In this document: positions 25,675-33,906 of the stretch, in pieces
Position numbering within the stretch: the stretch's first letter is position 1
Layout: the number at the start of each line of letters is the position of its first letter
NCBI GenBank assembly: GCA_000961655.1
Contig: LADR01000039.1
Span: 62,001 to 126,000 of the forward strand
Reading direction: 5' to 3'
DNA length: 64,000 bases
Source of the DNA: Desulfatitalea sp. BRH_c12
GTDB taxonomy: Bacteria > Desulfobacterota > Desulfobacteria > Desulfobacterales > Desulfosarcinaceae
Notes under the pieces: model-generated
What the model saw: the letters and a program-made list of their open reading frames with translations, nothing else
Databases searched by the model: none
What the model was told of the DNA's origin: nothing
Translations under genes and position numbers: made by a program

Positions 25675-25725
25675 AAAAACACCGCCCCCCCGGGTTGCTT
25701 CGTCCGAGGGGATCGTGGTGTTTTT
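25675..25725 (+). terminator. Terminator-like hairpin in the greA leader
   Basis: AAAAACACC and GGTGTTTTT form the base of a hairpin, with CCCC/GGGG pairing further in and a T-rich 3' side. It sits 60 bp before greA and about 140 bp after the promoter at 25510. It could end a small leader RNA, terminate tsaB read-through, or attenuate greA. Confidence 0.55.
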
Positions 25726-25784
25726 GTTTTGGAAAGAGCGACCCGTCAGACCGGGTCCGAGACTTGCGCCCTAAAGGAGAAATC

Positions 25785-26252
25785 GTGGAGAGGATACCCA
25801 TAACCCCCCAAGGTTACGAAGCCTTGAAGAAAGAGTTGACCCATTTAATGTCGGTGGAACGGCCCAATGTGATCAAGGCCATCGAAGAAGCCCGATCGCA
25901 CGGCGATCTTTCGGAGAATGCCGAATTCGAGGCCGCCAAAGAACGCCAGGCGTTTATCGAAGCACGCGTCGGCGAACTCAACTACAAGTTGGGCAATGCT
26001 CAGATCATCGATCCCGATACCCTGCCCAAGGACCGCGCCGTTTTTGCCAGTCGCGTATTGTTGGCCAATGTCGATACGGGTGAAGATGTTGAATACCAAC
26101 TGGTCGGGCCGGAAGAATCCGACATTAATAAAGGGCGAATTTCCGTGGCTTCGCCGCTGGGTAAGGCCATCATCGGGCATAAGCCCGGAGATGAAATCAT
26201 TCTTCAGGCACCAGGGGGCAAACGGGTATACGAATTGGTGGAGATCTTGTAG
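25785..26252 (+). CDS. greA: Transcript cleavage factor GreA
   Basis: 155 aa from a GTG at 25785, chosen because AAAGGAGA lies directly upstream and the protein then starts exactly at the family N-terminus. The coiled-coil domain contains the tip motif GDLSENAEFEAAKE with the acidic residues that reach the RNA polymerase active site. The C-terminal domain has SPLGKAIIGHKPGDE. GreA rescues backtracked polymerase by stimulating 3' RNA cleavage. The rpoZ gene follows. Confidence 0.95.
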   Translation: MERIPITPQGYEALKKELTHLMSVERPNVIKAIEEARSHGDLSENAEFEAAKERQAFIEARVGELNYKLGNAQIIDPDTLPKDRAVFASRVLLANVDTGEDVEYQLVGPEESDINKGRISVASPLGKAIIGHKPGDEIILQAPGGKRVYELVEIL

Positions 26253-26340
26253 GGCGCCCTTTTCAGCTGGACACCTTTTCGGATAAAGGGTAAACTTATT
26301 TTTTTCAAGTAAGAAACAATGCATTCGCATGGAGGTTTTA

Positions 26341-26544
26341 GTGGCAAGAATTACGATTGAAGATTGTTTGAAAAGAATCGATAACCGCTTCAGATTGGTT
26401 CACATGGCCGCCTCCCGCGTGCGCCAGATCCGGGAAGGATCGGAATATTTGGTCAGCTCGCCCAAGAACGAAGATATCGTTGTGGCCTTGCGCGAACTGG
26501 CGGCCGGCAAGGTGGTGCAACGCGGACAATCTGACAGAGAATAG
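26341..26544 (+). CDS. rpoZ: RNA polymerase omega subunit
   Basis: 67 aa from a GTG at 26341. An ATG 12 bases earlier is in frame, but GGAGG at 26331-26335 lies between them and fixes the GTG as the start. ARITIEDCLKRIDNRFRLV and VVALRELAAGKV are the conserved omega blocks. The subunit helps assemble beta' and, in many bacteria, forms part of a ppGpp site. Pairing with greA puts two transcription factors in one operon. Confidence 0.9.
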   Translation: MARITIEDCLKRIDNRFRLVHMAASRVRQIREGSEYLVSSPKNEDIVVALRELAAGKVVQRGQSDRE

Positions 26545-26577
26545 GATCGTTTCGGCTGATCAGGACTTGGGTTTCCG

Positions 26578-27321
26578 GTGACGGCTCCGAACCAAAACGG
26601 CACATTGCACAAAGCGCTCAACCATCAATTTGGTAAAGCCCTGCATGCCTATGATATGATCTGGGATGGGGATCACATTGCAGTGGGCTTTTCCGGAGGC
26701 AAGGACAGTTGGGCCCTTTTGTGGCTCTTAACCGAGCGGTTGCGCCGGATTCCCATCCGTTACACACTTTTCCCCATCTACATCGATCTGGGATTCGGTG
26801 ACGATGCCATCCGGGTCGCCGAGGAACACGTGCGGGGCATGGGATGGGACCTGCATGTCGAACACACCGATTTCGGCATTGTGGCGCACAGTTCCGCCAA
26901 TACGGAAAACCCATGCTTCTTATGTGCCCGCCGTCGGCGCCAGCGCCTCTTCGACCTTGCCGAGACGTTGGGCTGCAACAAGTTGGCCCTGGGTCATAAC
27001 AAGGACGACCTGATCGAGACCCTTTTCCTCAATATGATGTATGCTGGCGAGATGAGCACCATGTTGCCCAAACAGCTGTTTTTCGAGGGTCGCATGACGG
27101 TCATTCGTCCCCTGGCATACGCTGAGGAGGCTGCGCTGGAACGCTTTGCCGCCCAAATGGGCTGGCCGATCGCGCCCAACGGGTGTCCTACCGCCGGTCA
27201 TTCCAAACGGGCGGAAATCAAGCATTTCCTCAAAGGCCTATACGGCGGCAATCCGAAAATCAAGGGGAATATTTTCGCGGCCATGCGGCATGTCAACAAG
27301 GATTATCTACTTAGTAAATAG
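26578..27321 (+). CDS. ttcA: tRNA 2-thiocytidine synthase TtcA-like
   Basis: 247 aa from a GTG at 26578. The PP-loop ATP motif is S39-G-G-K-D-S44. Three cysteines, C113 and C116 (PCFLC) and C203 (NGCPTAG), are spaced as in TtcA, where they hold a 4Fe-4S cluster. The enzyme thiolates C32 of certain tRNAs. The length is short compared with E. coli TtcA (about 310 aa). A related TtcA/TtuA-type sulfurtransferase is possible, but the C-x2-C plus late C pattern favours TtcA. Confidence 0.85.
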   Translation: MTAPNQNGTLHKALNHQFGKALHAYDMIWDGDHIAVGFSGGKDSWALLWLLTERLRRIPIRYTLFPIYIDLGFGDDAIRVAEEHVRGMGWDLHVEHTDFGIVAHSSANTENPCFLCARRRRQRLFDLAETLGCNKLALGHNKDDLIETLFLNMMYAGEMSTMLPKQLFFEGRMTVIRPLAYAEEAALERFAAQMGWPIAPNGCPTAGHSKRAEIKHFLKGLYGGNPKIKGNIFAAMRHVNKDYLLSK

Positions 27322-27444
27322 ACTTAATTCCTTTTCAGCTGCGTTCACCCGGCTTGACTCATTCCGTGTGGAACCCGAAACCTTAAGCTTTCCTATACAG
27401 AATGGAAATCATTGCTTGGTTTTGTGGCGCACTCGGTGTAAAGG

Positions 27445-27612
27445 ATGATTTCTGTTCATATAGATCAGGATGGAATTGCTCACACGGACATGCGACAGAT
27501 GGCTTCTCCAGGTCATGCCGCGGTTTTTAGTCTGCTCCGGATGATGGCTGGAGGGCATACTTATGAAAGACGTTCAAAATCAACCCGACACGCGCAATCT
27601 TCCCATCGATAA
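27445..27612 (+). CDS. Possible 55-aa leader ORF overlapping folE2
   Basis: An ATG at 27445 opens 55 codons that begin MISVHIDQDGIAHTDMRQ and end 50 bp inside folE2 in another frame. The first ~37 residues look protein-like, and AAGG touches the ATG. It could be a small protein or a leader peptide that modulates folE2 translation. Spacing of the ribosome site is poor, so this is tentative. Confidence 0.25.
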   Translation: MISVHIDQDGIAHTDMRQMASPGHAAVFSLLRMMAGGHTYERRSKSTRHAQSSHR

Positions 27613-28348
27613 GGTGGGAATCAAGAACCTGCGCTACCCTGTGACCGTGCGCGACCGTCGCGAGGGGCGTCAGGCGACCGTTGCCATGATCAATATGTAT
27701 GTGGATCTGCCCCATGAGTTCAAGGGGACCCACATGAGCCGTTTCGTCGAAATGCTGCATCTGCTCAGGACGGATGTGTCGCTCAAACGTTTTGCCGACC
27801 TTCTCGACCAGATGAAGCAGCATCTGAACGCCGCCTCGGCCCACATCGAGATGACCTTTCCCTATTTCATCGAAAAAAAAGCGCCGATCAGCGGTTCGCC
27901 GGGTTTGATGGATTATACGTGCCGCATCATCGGTTTCAGCAATTCGCGCAATGAAGTCGACCTGATATCCGAGGTCAATGTGCCGATCTCTTCGGTATGT
28001 CCCTGTTCCAAAGAGATCAGCGATGAAGGTGCCCACAATCAACGCGGCGAGGTCAAACTGCAGACGCGGTTCAACCGTTTCATTTGGTTGGAAGACATGA
28101 TCGAACTGGTGGAGTCCTGTGCTTCATGCGATGTTTTTTCGGTACTCAAGCGTGTGGATGAAAAGCGGGTGACCGAGAAAAGCTACAATAACCCGAAATT
28201 TGTTGAAGATGTGGTGCGCGACATCGCTTCCCGCCTTTTGCAGGACGATAATATCACCTGGTTTTCGGTCAGCGCAGAAAACTTCGAATCGATTCACAAC
28301 CATAGCGCCTACGCGCACATTACCAGCGGACCGTGGCCGATAAGCTGA
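27563..28348 (+). CDS. folE2: GTP cyclohydrolase FolE2 (type IB)
   Basis: 261 aa. FolE2 converts GTP to 7,8-dihydroneopterin triphosphate for folate and queuosine synthesis with a metal other than obligatory zinc. Diagnostic blocks are VGIKNLRYPV, HMSRFVEML, VPISSVCPCSKEISDEGAHNQR with the metal-binding Cys, and the SIHNHSAYA end. GGAGGG lies 7 bases before the ATG. No classical folE is seen in the window. Confidence 0.93.
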   Translation: MKDVQNQPDTRNLPIDKVGIKNLRYPVTVRDRREGRQATVAMINMYVDLPHEFKGTHMSRFVEMLHLLRTDVSLKRFADLLDQMKQHLNAASAHIEMTFPYFIEKKAPISGSPGLMDYTCRIIGFSNSRNEVDLISEVNVPISSVCPCSKEISDEGAHNQRGEVKLQTRFNRFIWLEDMIELVESCASCDVFSVLKRVDEKRVTEKSYNNPKFVEDVVRDIASRLLQDDNITWFSVSAENFESIHNHSAYAHITSGPWPIS

Positions 28349-28410
28349 TCGGTGTGGACCTCCTGCAATTGCAGCATGGATACTGAAAGCCGCAATTAGG
28401 CCCCTTCTTT

Positions 28411-29631
28411 CTAATGCAGTTCACGCTCGATGACCCGCATCACGGCATCCGTCGTACGGCCGGGCGTGTTGAGCATCACCACGAACCTGTAATAACCGCC
28501 ATCGGCCGCCGACAGGTAGCCTGCCCGCGTGCGCACATCCGACAACGTGCCGGTCTTGTAATATTGGCGTCCCTGCTGTCGCATCAACGCGTGATAGGGC
28601 GCGAATTTGTCAAGAATGTCCAGCATGGTGTCGGCCGATAGGCGATTCTGACGCGAAAGTCCCGATCCCTCTGCCAGAAAACCGGTTTTATGTCCCAGAA
28701 CCGATTCATAATACGCGCGAAGTGCCAGCACACCCTTGTCCAGATCGCCTGGCGGCAGATAGGCCTGTGCGCCTATGGTGAGCAGCAACTGGTTGGCAAT
28801 GAAGTTGTTTGAGTAGTTGAGCAGTACCGCGATCACTTCGGTGAGGCATTTGTCGGAATAATGCCGCCAAAGCAGCCGGTCTTTCGCAGGATCGGCCGTG
28901 CCGCATGCAATGGTGCCCTGGGTTGTCACGCCAGCCTCCCGGAGGAAATGGCCCATCAGTTCGCCGGCATAGTTCAGGCTCTCCTGGCGATCGGCGGCCA
29001 AGGTGATGCGTCCGCTTTTCAACCCGGTGGCCTCGATCTTGGGAACAATGGCCGGCAGCAGAGGGGTCTGTGGCTCGGCGCTGACCCAACCGCCATTGCG
29101 GCGCTCGAAAGAGACCGTGTTGAAATTGACGCATAAGGCGCCATTGGGCGCGTCGTAGGGTTGGGCCGAGCGGCTGCGCCCGGGGATGGCGATCGAATGG
29201 ACAAAGTAGCTGTCATCCAGGAGCAGGTGGTCGACGTTGCGGGTCTGAACGGCCAATTCCGCGGCAATGCCGGACAGCCGTTCGGAAACCAGCAGCGGGT
29301 CGCCATATCCCTTGACGATCAGGTGCCCCTCGGGAGTGGCGAAAAAATCGGTCGGGAAACGATACTCCGCGCCTAAATAGTGCAGGGCGGCCAATGACGT
29401 CAGCACCTTGAGAATGGAAGCAGGGACGAGCAAGCAATCCGAATGAATGGCCGCCAGAATCCGCCCATCCGGCGACGCCACAGCGACGGCATCCTTTTTT
29501 CCGATCAAGGGTGTCAACTGACTTTCAAGACGGGTCTTACCGGCTTGTGCCAGCCCTTGCAGCCCTGCCGACACAATCAGGAACGCCACCATGAAATGCA
29601 GCCAACCCTTTTTCCAGCCCCTGTGTAGCAT
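28411..29631 (-). CDS. dacB: D-alanyl-D-alanine carboxypeptidase/endopeptidase (PBP4, S13 family)
   Basis: 406 aa with an N-terminal signal or anchor (hydrophobic residues 13-28, cleavage possible after AQA). The penicillin-binding motifs are S72-x2-K75 (ASILK), SNN in NYSNNF, and K359-T-G. S13 enzymes trim or cleave peptidoglycan stem peptides in the periplasm. The protein is a little shorter than E. coli DacB (477 aa), so the domain inserted between the SxxK and SxN motifs may be smaller. It follows dtd and tex on the same strand. Confidence 0.88.
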   Translation of the reverse strand: MLHRGWKKGWLHFMVAFLIVSAGLQGLAQAGKTRLESQLTPLIGKKDAVAVASPDGRILAAIHSDCLLVPASILKVLTSLAALHYLGAEYRFPTDFFATPEGHLIVKGYGDPLLVSERLSGIAAELAVQTRNVDHLLLDDSYFVHSIAIPGRSRSAQPYDAPNGALCVNFNTVSFERRNGGWVSAEPQTPLLPAIVPKIEATGLKSGRITLAADRQESLNYAGELMGHFLREAGVTTQGTIACGTADPAKDRLLWRHYSDKCLTEVIAVLLNYSNNFIANQLLLTIGAQAYLPPGDLDKGVLALRAYYESVLGHKTGFLAEGSGLSRQNRLSADTMLDILDKFAPYHALMRQQGRQYYKTGTLSDVRTRAGYLSAADGGYYRFVVMLNTPGRTTDAVMRVIERELH

Positions 29632-29652
29632 GTCTTGCGTTGTCCTTCTTAT

Positions 29653-30093
29653 TTATCTACTCTCCACGATCAGCGTCACCGGGCCATCGTTGACGAGCGA
29701 TACGTGCATCATGGCCCTGAATTGGCCGGTGGCTACCGTGATGCCGCGCTTGCGCACTTGCTCAGCGAAATGCAGGTAAAGGCATTCCGCCAGTTCAGGG
29801 GGCGCTGCGGCGGCAAACGAGGGGCGACGCCCTTTGCGACACTCTCCGATCAGCGTGAATTGCGAGACGACCAGCATCTGTCCGCCACTTTCCAGCAGAG
29901 AGCGGTTCATCTTGCCATCCTCGTCTTCGAAAATGCGTAAGTGGCACAATTTTTCCGCAAGATAGTCTGCGTCCCGCAACGTATCTTCACGGGCCACACC
30001 CAGCAGCACCAGCAAGCCAGGCCCAATGGCGCCGACCGGTGTATCGTTTACCGTGACCGAACTTTGGGTAACGCGCTGCACAACAGCTCGCAT
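29653..30093 (-). CDS. dtd: D-aminoacyl-tRNA deacylase Dtd
   Basis: 146 aa from the ATG at 30093, giving the exact family N-terminus [15 protein letters not shown]. The conserved SQFTL and the Gly-x-Pro region near the C-terminus ([11 protein letters not shown]) are present. It hydrolyses D-amino acids wrongly charged on tRNA. It lies 13 bp downstream of tex and 21 bp upstream of dacB, so the three genes probably form one transcript. Confidence 0.95.
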   Translation of the reverse strand: MRAVVQRVTQSSVTVNDTPVGAIGPGLLVLLGVAREDTLRDADYLAEKLCHLRIFEDEDGKMNRSLLESGGQMLVVSQFTLIGECRKGRRPSFAAAAPPELAECLYLHFAEQVRKRGITVATGQFRAMMHVSLVNDGPVTLIVESR

Positions 30094-30106
30094 CCGAAAC
30101 CTCGAC

Positions 30107-32398
30107 TTAGCTTGACCGCCGTCCGTTCCATTGCCCCAGGGCTTCGGCCAACGGGTTGTTGAACGGCTGCTTGGTTTGCGGTTGGGGCTTGCCCCCCTGA
30201 GGTTTTTTCTTGCCCTGGGGCTTGCGTTCCCTTTGGGGCTTCCCGGCTGCCGAGGATGCTTCCGGCCGGGCATCGTTGCGCATGGAAAGACTGATGCGCT
30301 TGCGCTCGTGATCCACTTCCAAAACAGTGACCATTACCTTTTGTTGCACTTTGACCACATCGGAAGGATCTTTGATGAAGCGATCGGCCAACTGGCTGAC
30401 ATGCACCAGACCGTCCTGATGGACGCCGATATCCACAAAGGCGCCGAATTTGGTGACATTGGTGACAATGCCGGGCAGTTGCATGCCCGGTTCCAGATCT
30501 TTCATTCCGGTGACATGACCGAAGGTGAACACCTCGAAGTTTTTTCGTGGGTCGCGCCCGGGTTTGGCCAGTTCCGCCATGATGTCGGTCAGGGTCGGCA
30601 AACCGACCTTGTCAGTCACATACCGTTTGATGTCGATGCGTTGCCGCAATTCGGCATTTTGCATCAGGTCCTGCACAGTACAGCCTGAATCGGCGGCCAT
30701 GGCATCCACAATGGCATAGCTTTCCGGATGCACGGCGCTGGCATCCAAGGGATTGTCGCTGCTGGGCACGCGCAGAAAGCCGGCCGCCTGTTCGAATGCT
30801 TTGGGGCCGAGTCGCGGTACGTCTTTGATATCTTTGCGGCGGGCAAATGGCCCGTTGGCATCCCGGTAGGCCACGATGTTGCGTGCCAGTTGCGGTCCCA
30901 GACCCGACACATAGGTGAGCAGCTGGGCGCTGGCCCGGTTCAAGTCCACGCCAACCCCGTTGACGCAGCTGACCACCACGTCGTCCAGGGAGTTCTTCAG
31001 GGCGCCCTGGTCCACATCGTGCTGGTACTGGCCCACACCAATGGATTTTGGATCGATTTTGACCAGTTCGGCCAGCGGATCCATAAGTCGACGGGCGATA
31101 GAGACCGATCCACGCACGGTGAGATCGTGGTCGGGGAACTCCTCGCGCGCCACCTCGGAGGCCGAATAGACCGACGCGCCACTTTCGTTGACCATCAATA
31201 CCACGATTTCTTCGGGCAGGCCCAACCCGCGCACAAAGGCTTCCGTTTCACGGCCAGCCGTGCCATTGCCGATGGCGATCGCTTCCACATTGTGCTGTGC
31301 GCACAATTGGCGCACGGTTTCAGCCGCCTTTTGGGCTTGCCCCTCGCCATTGTGTGGGAAAATGGCCGTATGATGCAGCAGTTTACCCTGCCGGTCCAGG
31401 CAGACCACCTTACAGCCGGTGCGAAACCCCGGATCGAGTCCCATGACCCGCTTGGCGCCTAATGGCGGCGACAACATAAGTTCGCGCAGATTTTCCGCAA
31501 ACACCCGGATCGCCTCGGCATCTGCGCGTTCTTTAAGATGCAGGCGCAATTCGGTTTCCAGTGAGCGCGCCAGCAGACGTTTGTAACTGTCGTGAAGAGC
31601 CATGCGCACGTGCTCGCTGTCCGGGCCGTTGCCCTTCATGAAAAGGCCTTCCAGGATCTCCAGTGCTTCGGGTTCGGGCGGCACGATGCTCAGTGATAAC
31701 ACTTCTTCACGCTCACCGCGCCGCATGGCCAGCATGCGATGGGAAGGAACGGTCGTGGCGGGCTCCTGCCAATTGAAGTAGTCCTTGAATTTAGCGCCTT
31801 GCGTTTCTTTGCCGTCGACCACCGTGCTGTAAACGATTGCTCTGTCGGCAAAGAAGGCGCGCAGGCGCGCACGGGCCGTTTCATCTTCATTGACCGTTTC
31901 GGCCAGAATATGGCGGGCGCCTTCGAGCGCCTCATCGGCATCGGCCACCCCTTTTTCGGCGTCGACAAACGGTTGGGCTGCCTGCAGCGGATCGATCCCT
32001 TGCTGCGCCATCAGCGTGAGCGCCAGTGGTTCGAGGCTTTTTTCACGGGCTATGGTGGCTTTGGTGCGGCGTTTGGGCCGGAAGGGCAGATAAATATCCT
32101 CCAAAACGGCCATCGTATCCGCGGCCATCACTTTTTCTTTGAGTTCGTCGTTCAGGTGGCCGTGTTTTTCCAGGCTGCCGAGAATGGCCTCTTTGCGGCT
32201 TTCCAGCTCGGCCAGTTGGGTGAGCCGGTCTCTTACGGCAGTGATTTGAACTTCATCCAGGCTGCCGGTCACCTCTTTACGGTAACGGGCAATAAAAGGG
32301 ACCGTTGCACTTTCGGCCAGAAGATCGGCCACGGCTTCTATCTGTCGGGGCAAAATGCCCAATTCAGTGCTGATAACGGAAACATGCTGGGAATTCAT
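30107..32398 (-). CDS. tex: RNA-binding transcription accessory protein Tex
   Basis: 763 aa. Ordered features are a Tex_N helical domain, a YqgF-like RNase H fold ([14 protein letters not shown] near the middle), a helix-hairpin-helix (Tex_[23 protein letters not shown]) and a C-terminal S1 domain (about 646-718, with [19 protein letters not shown]). A Lys/Gln/Pro-rich tail follows, which is likely disordered. Tex binds nucleic acid and is linked to transcription and toxin expression in other bacteria; the exact role is not settled. Confidence 0.95.
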   Translation of the reverse strand: MNSQHVSVISTELGILPRQIEAVADLLAESATVPFIARYRKEVTGSLDEVQITAVRDRLTQLAELESRKEAILGSLEKHGHLNDELKEKVMAADTMAVLEDIYLPFRPKRRTKATIAREKSLEPLALTLMAQQGIDPLQAAQPFVDAEKGVADADEALEGARHILAETVNEDETARARLRAFFADRAIVYSTVVDGKETQGAKFKDYFNWQEPATTVPSHRMLAMRRGEREEVLSLSIVPPEPEALEILEGLFMKGNGPDSEHVRMALHDSYKRLLARSLETELRLHLKERADAEAIRVFAENLRELMLSPPLGAKRVMGLDPGFRTGCKVVCLDRQGKLLHHTAIFPHNGEGQAQKAAETVRQLCAQHNVEAIAIGNGTAGRETEAFVRGLGLPEEIVVLMVNESGASVYSASEVAREEFPDHDLTVRGSVSIARRLMDPLAELVKIDPKSIGVGQYQHDVDQGALKNSLDDVVVSCVNGVGVDLNRASAQLLTYVSGLGPQLARNIVAYRDANGPFARRKDIKDVPRLGPKAFEQAAGFLRVPSSDNPLDASAVHPESYAIVDAMAADSGCTVQDLMQNAELRQRIDIKRYVTDKVGLPTLTDIMAELAKPGRDPRKNFEVFTFGHVTGMKDLEPGMQLPGIVTNVTKFGAFVDIGVHQDGLVHVSQLADRFIKDPSDVVKVQQKVMVTVLEVDHERKRISLSMRNDARPEASSAAGKPQRERKPQGKKKPQGGKPQPQTKQPFNNPLAEALGQWNGRRSS

Positions 32399-32579
32399 CT
32401 CATATTCTCCTGACGGAAATGGATCGAACGCTTAAACCAAAGTGGACCCGAGCTATATGCGTTGGGGGGGTGGATTGTCAAGTGGGCAGGGGTTTGAGGC
32501 AGGGCAAGCGCATGTAAACCTTGGCACGCAGCGTGCTGTTATGCGTTCTTTGCTTGGCGCCATATCTATCGTGCTGAAA

Positions 32580-32797
32580 AACCCGGTGATCCGGGTGGGC
32601 GGTTCGCGCCACCCTCCATTCGATTAGGTGCGGCAATAAGGCATGCTCCGGACGGGCCGCAAACTTAGCTGCGCTCATACAGTGCGGCCCCATATGGTGC
32701 ACGCTTTTACGCGCATGCTTTTGTTAAAGGTTCTGAAAATTACAACGTATGACGCCCCATACCTGGGTCTTACTGGAGACTGCATAACCATAAAAAA
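32580..32797. repeat. Composite dispersed repeat in the tex upstream region
   Basis: Bases 32581-32694 match half of the palindromic element seen at 35990 in the opposite orientation, including the central inverted GGGCCGCA/TGCGGCCC pair at 32655-32690. Bases 32695-32790 match the internal and terminal sequence of the 58774-58986 element (ATGCTTTTGTTAAAGGTT ... TGCATAACC). The rest of the 399-bp gap 32399-32797 holds a GC-rich palindrome at 32524 and no gene. Confidence 0.75.
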
Positions 32798-33535
32798 TTA
32801 TTCTTCTTTATCCAGGAAGGCTTTGACTGTTTTTAAATGGTAGATCAGAAAGAAGACGATCAGGATCGAAACCGTGATCGTGCCCCACTTTTTCATGAGG
32901 TCCACATTCACGTATTGATTGATATAGAACAAAAATCTGTTGCCGGCCAACGTATAGATGATGATGGAAGCCAGGGTTCCGCTGAATACGATCAGGAAAT
33001 TATTGATGACGCGGTAGTTGAGCAGGTATCCGATGATAGACCCGACCACCGGGCCGGTCATGAAGAAGGGAAACATCACGAACAGGAAAAGGCCTACAAC
33101 ACCATATTTTTTTATCATTGTTTTCTGGTTTTGAGCGGACATTTCGGCCTGCCTGACGGCATTGCGAAACAGTTTAGGCTCGATCACGTTGCGCATGATG
33201 AGGACCAGAAAGCCGTAAGAGATCATTACGGCGATGATTTCGATAAACAAATTGAACACAATCGTAAATAACGGTGAAAGGCCGGCGGACAGACACGTGG
33301 CCACCCCCAGACTCCTGCCTCCCATCGTATTCATGAATGCCGCGGAAACCAGAACTCTGTTTAAATGCGGATCGATGAAAAAAAGAACAGCGAAAAACAA
33401 GAGGGCCAGAAACGCCAGCGCGATGCCGACCGTCAGGACTTTAACTTCTATGAGGTCGAAGCGTTCTTTGACCAGATAAGCTAATTTCTTCAAACCACGA
33501 AGAATCAGAGCCGCAATTTTTTTTACGTATTTCAT
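32798..33535 (-). CDS. Small multidrug export-type membrane protein (PF06695-like)
   Basis: 245 aa from the ATG at 33535. A start at 33589 is impossible if the promoter at 33589-33617 is real, because the -10 box would lie within the coding sequence; CGGAG precedes the 33535 ATG. The basic N-terminus is followed by about five hydrophobic helices, with the family block FPFFMTGPVVGSIIGYLL. The export role is only the family name and has little proof. The last residues are charged and cytoplasmic. Confidence 0.75.
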   Translation of the reverse strand: MKYVKKIAALILRGLKKLAYLVKERFDLIEVKVLTVGIALAFLALLFFAVLFFIDPHLNRVLVSAAFMNTMGGRSLGVATCLSAGLSPLFTIVFNLFIEIIAVMISYGFLVLIMRNVIEPKLFRNAVRQAEMSAQNQKTMIKKYGVVGLFLFVMFPFFMTGPVVGSIIGYLLNYRVINNFLIVFSGTLASIIIYTLAGNRFLFYINQYVNVDLMKKWGTITVSILIVFFLIYHLKTVKAFLDKEE

Positions 33536-33588
33536 CAGCACTCCGAACACTCGCCGCAGGTAGCGCAGTTTCCAGTTATAAGAGGCCA

Positions 33589-33617
33589 CTTATAGGGTTT
33601 GGCGTGAGGCTTGTCAA
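33589..33617 (-). promoter_or_regulatory. Near-consensus sigma-70 promoter, leftward
   Basis: On the minus strand TTGACA (33617-33612) and TATAAG (33594-33589) are 17 bp apart, an almost ideal promoter for the membrane protein gene. Transcription should start near 33582. The rest of the gap, 33618-33906, holds nothing I can name. Confidence 0.8.
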
Positions 33618-33906
33618 TGCTTATTTAAAATTACATCTTATTGAAATAATAGTTAATTTTATTCTAAGCGCCTTGTCCGTGGGACGGGTAAAAGCGCAAA
33701 GTGGCGCATGAAAGCACCCGGTGGGGTGGGCGCGTCGTCGTGTCATGGTTTGGTATCCAAAGGTAGGGTTAGATTGGCTGGCATTACACCTCTGCCCGTA
33801 TTGAAATTCACAGATGCGCGTTGCAACCTGACGGGAGGTTCGCGCGGCGACCGTGCGCGCATCATTGGTTTAGGTAAACAATCATAATTGCCATGAAAGG
33901 GTCTTT

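Noticed and set aside
32521-32536. Sigma-54-like TGGCACG-N4-GTGCT sequence on the plus strand
   Set aside because: It lies in a gap where both flanking genes run leftward, so it would drive nothing, and it is explained by a perfect GCACGC/GCGTGC palindrome.
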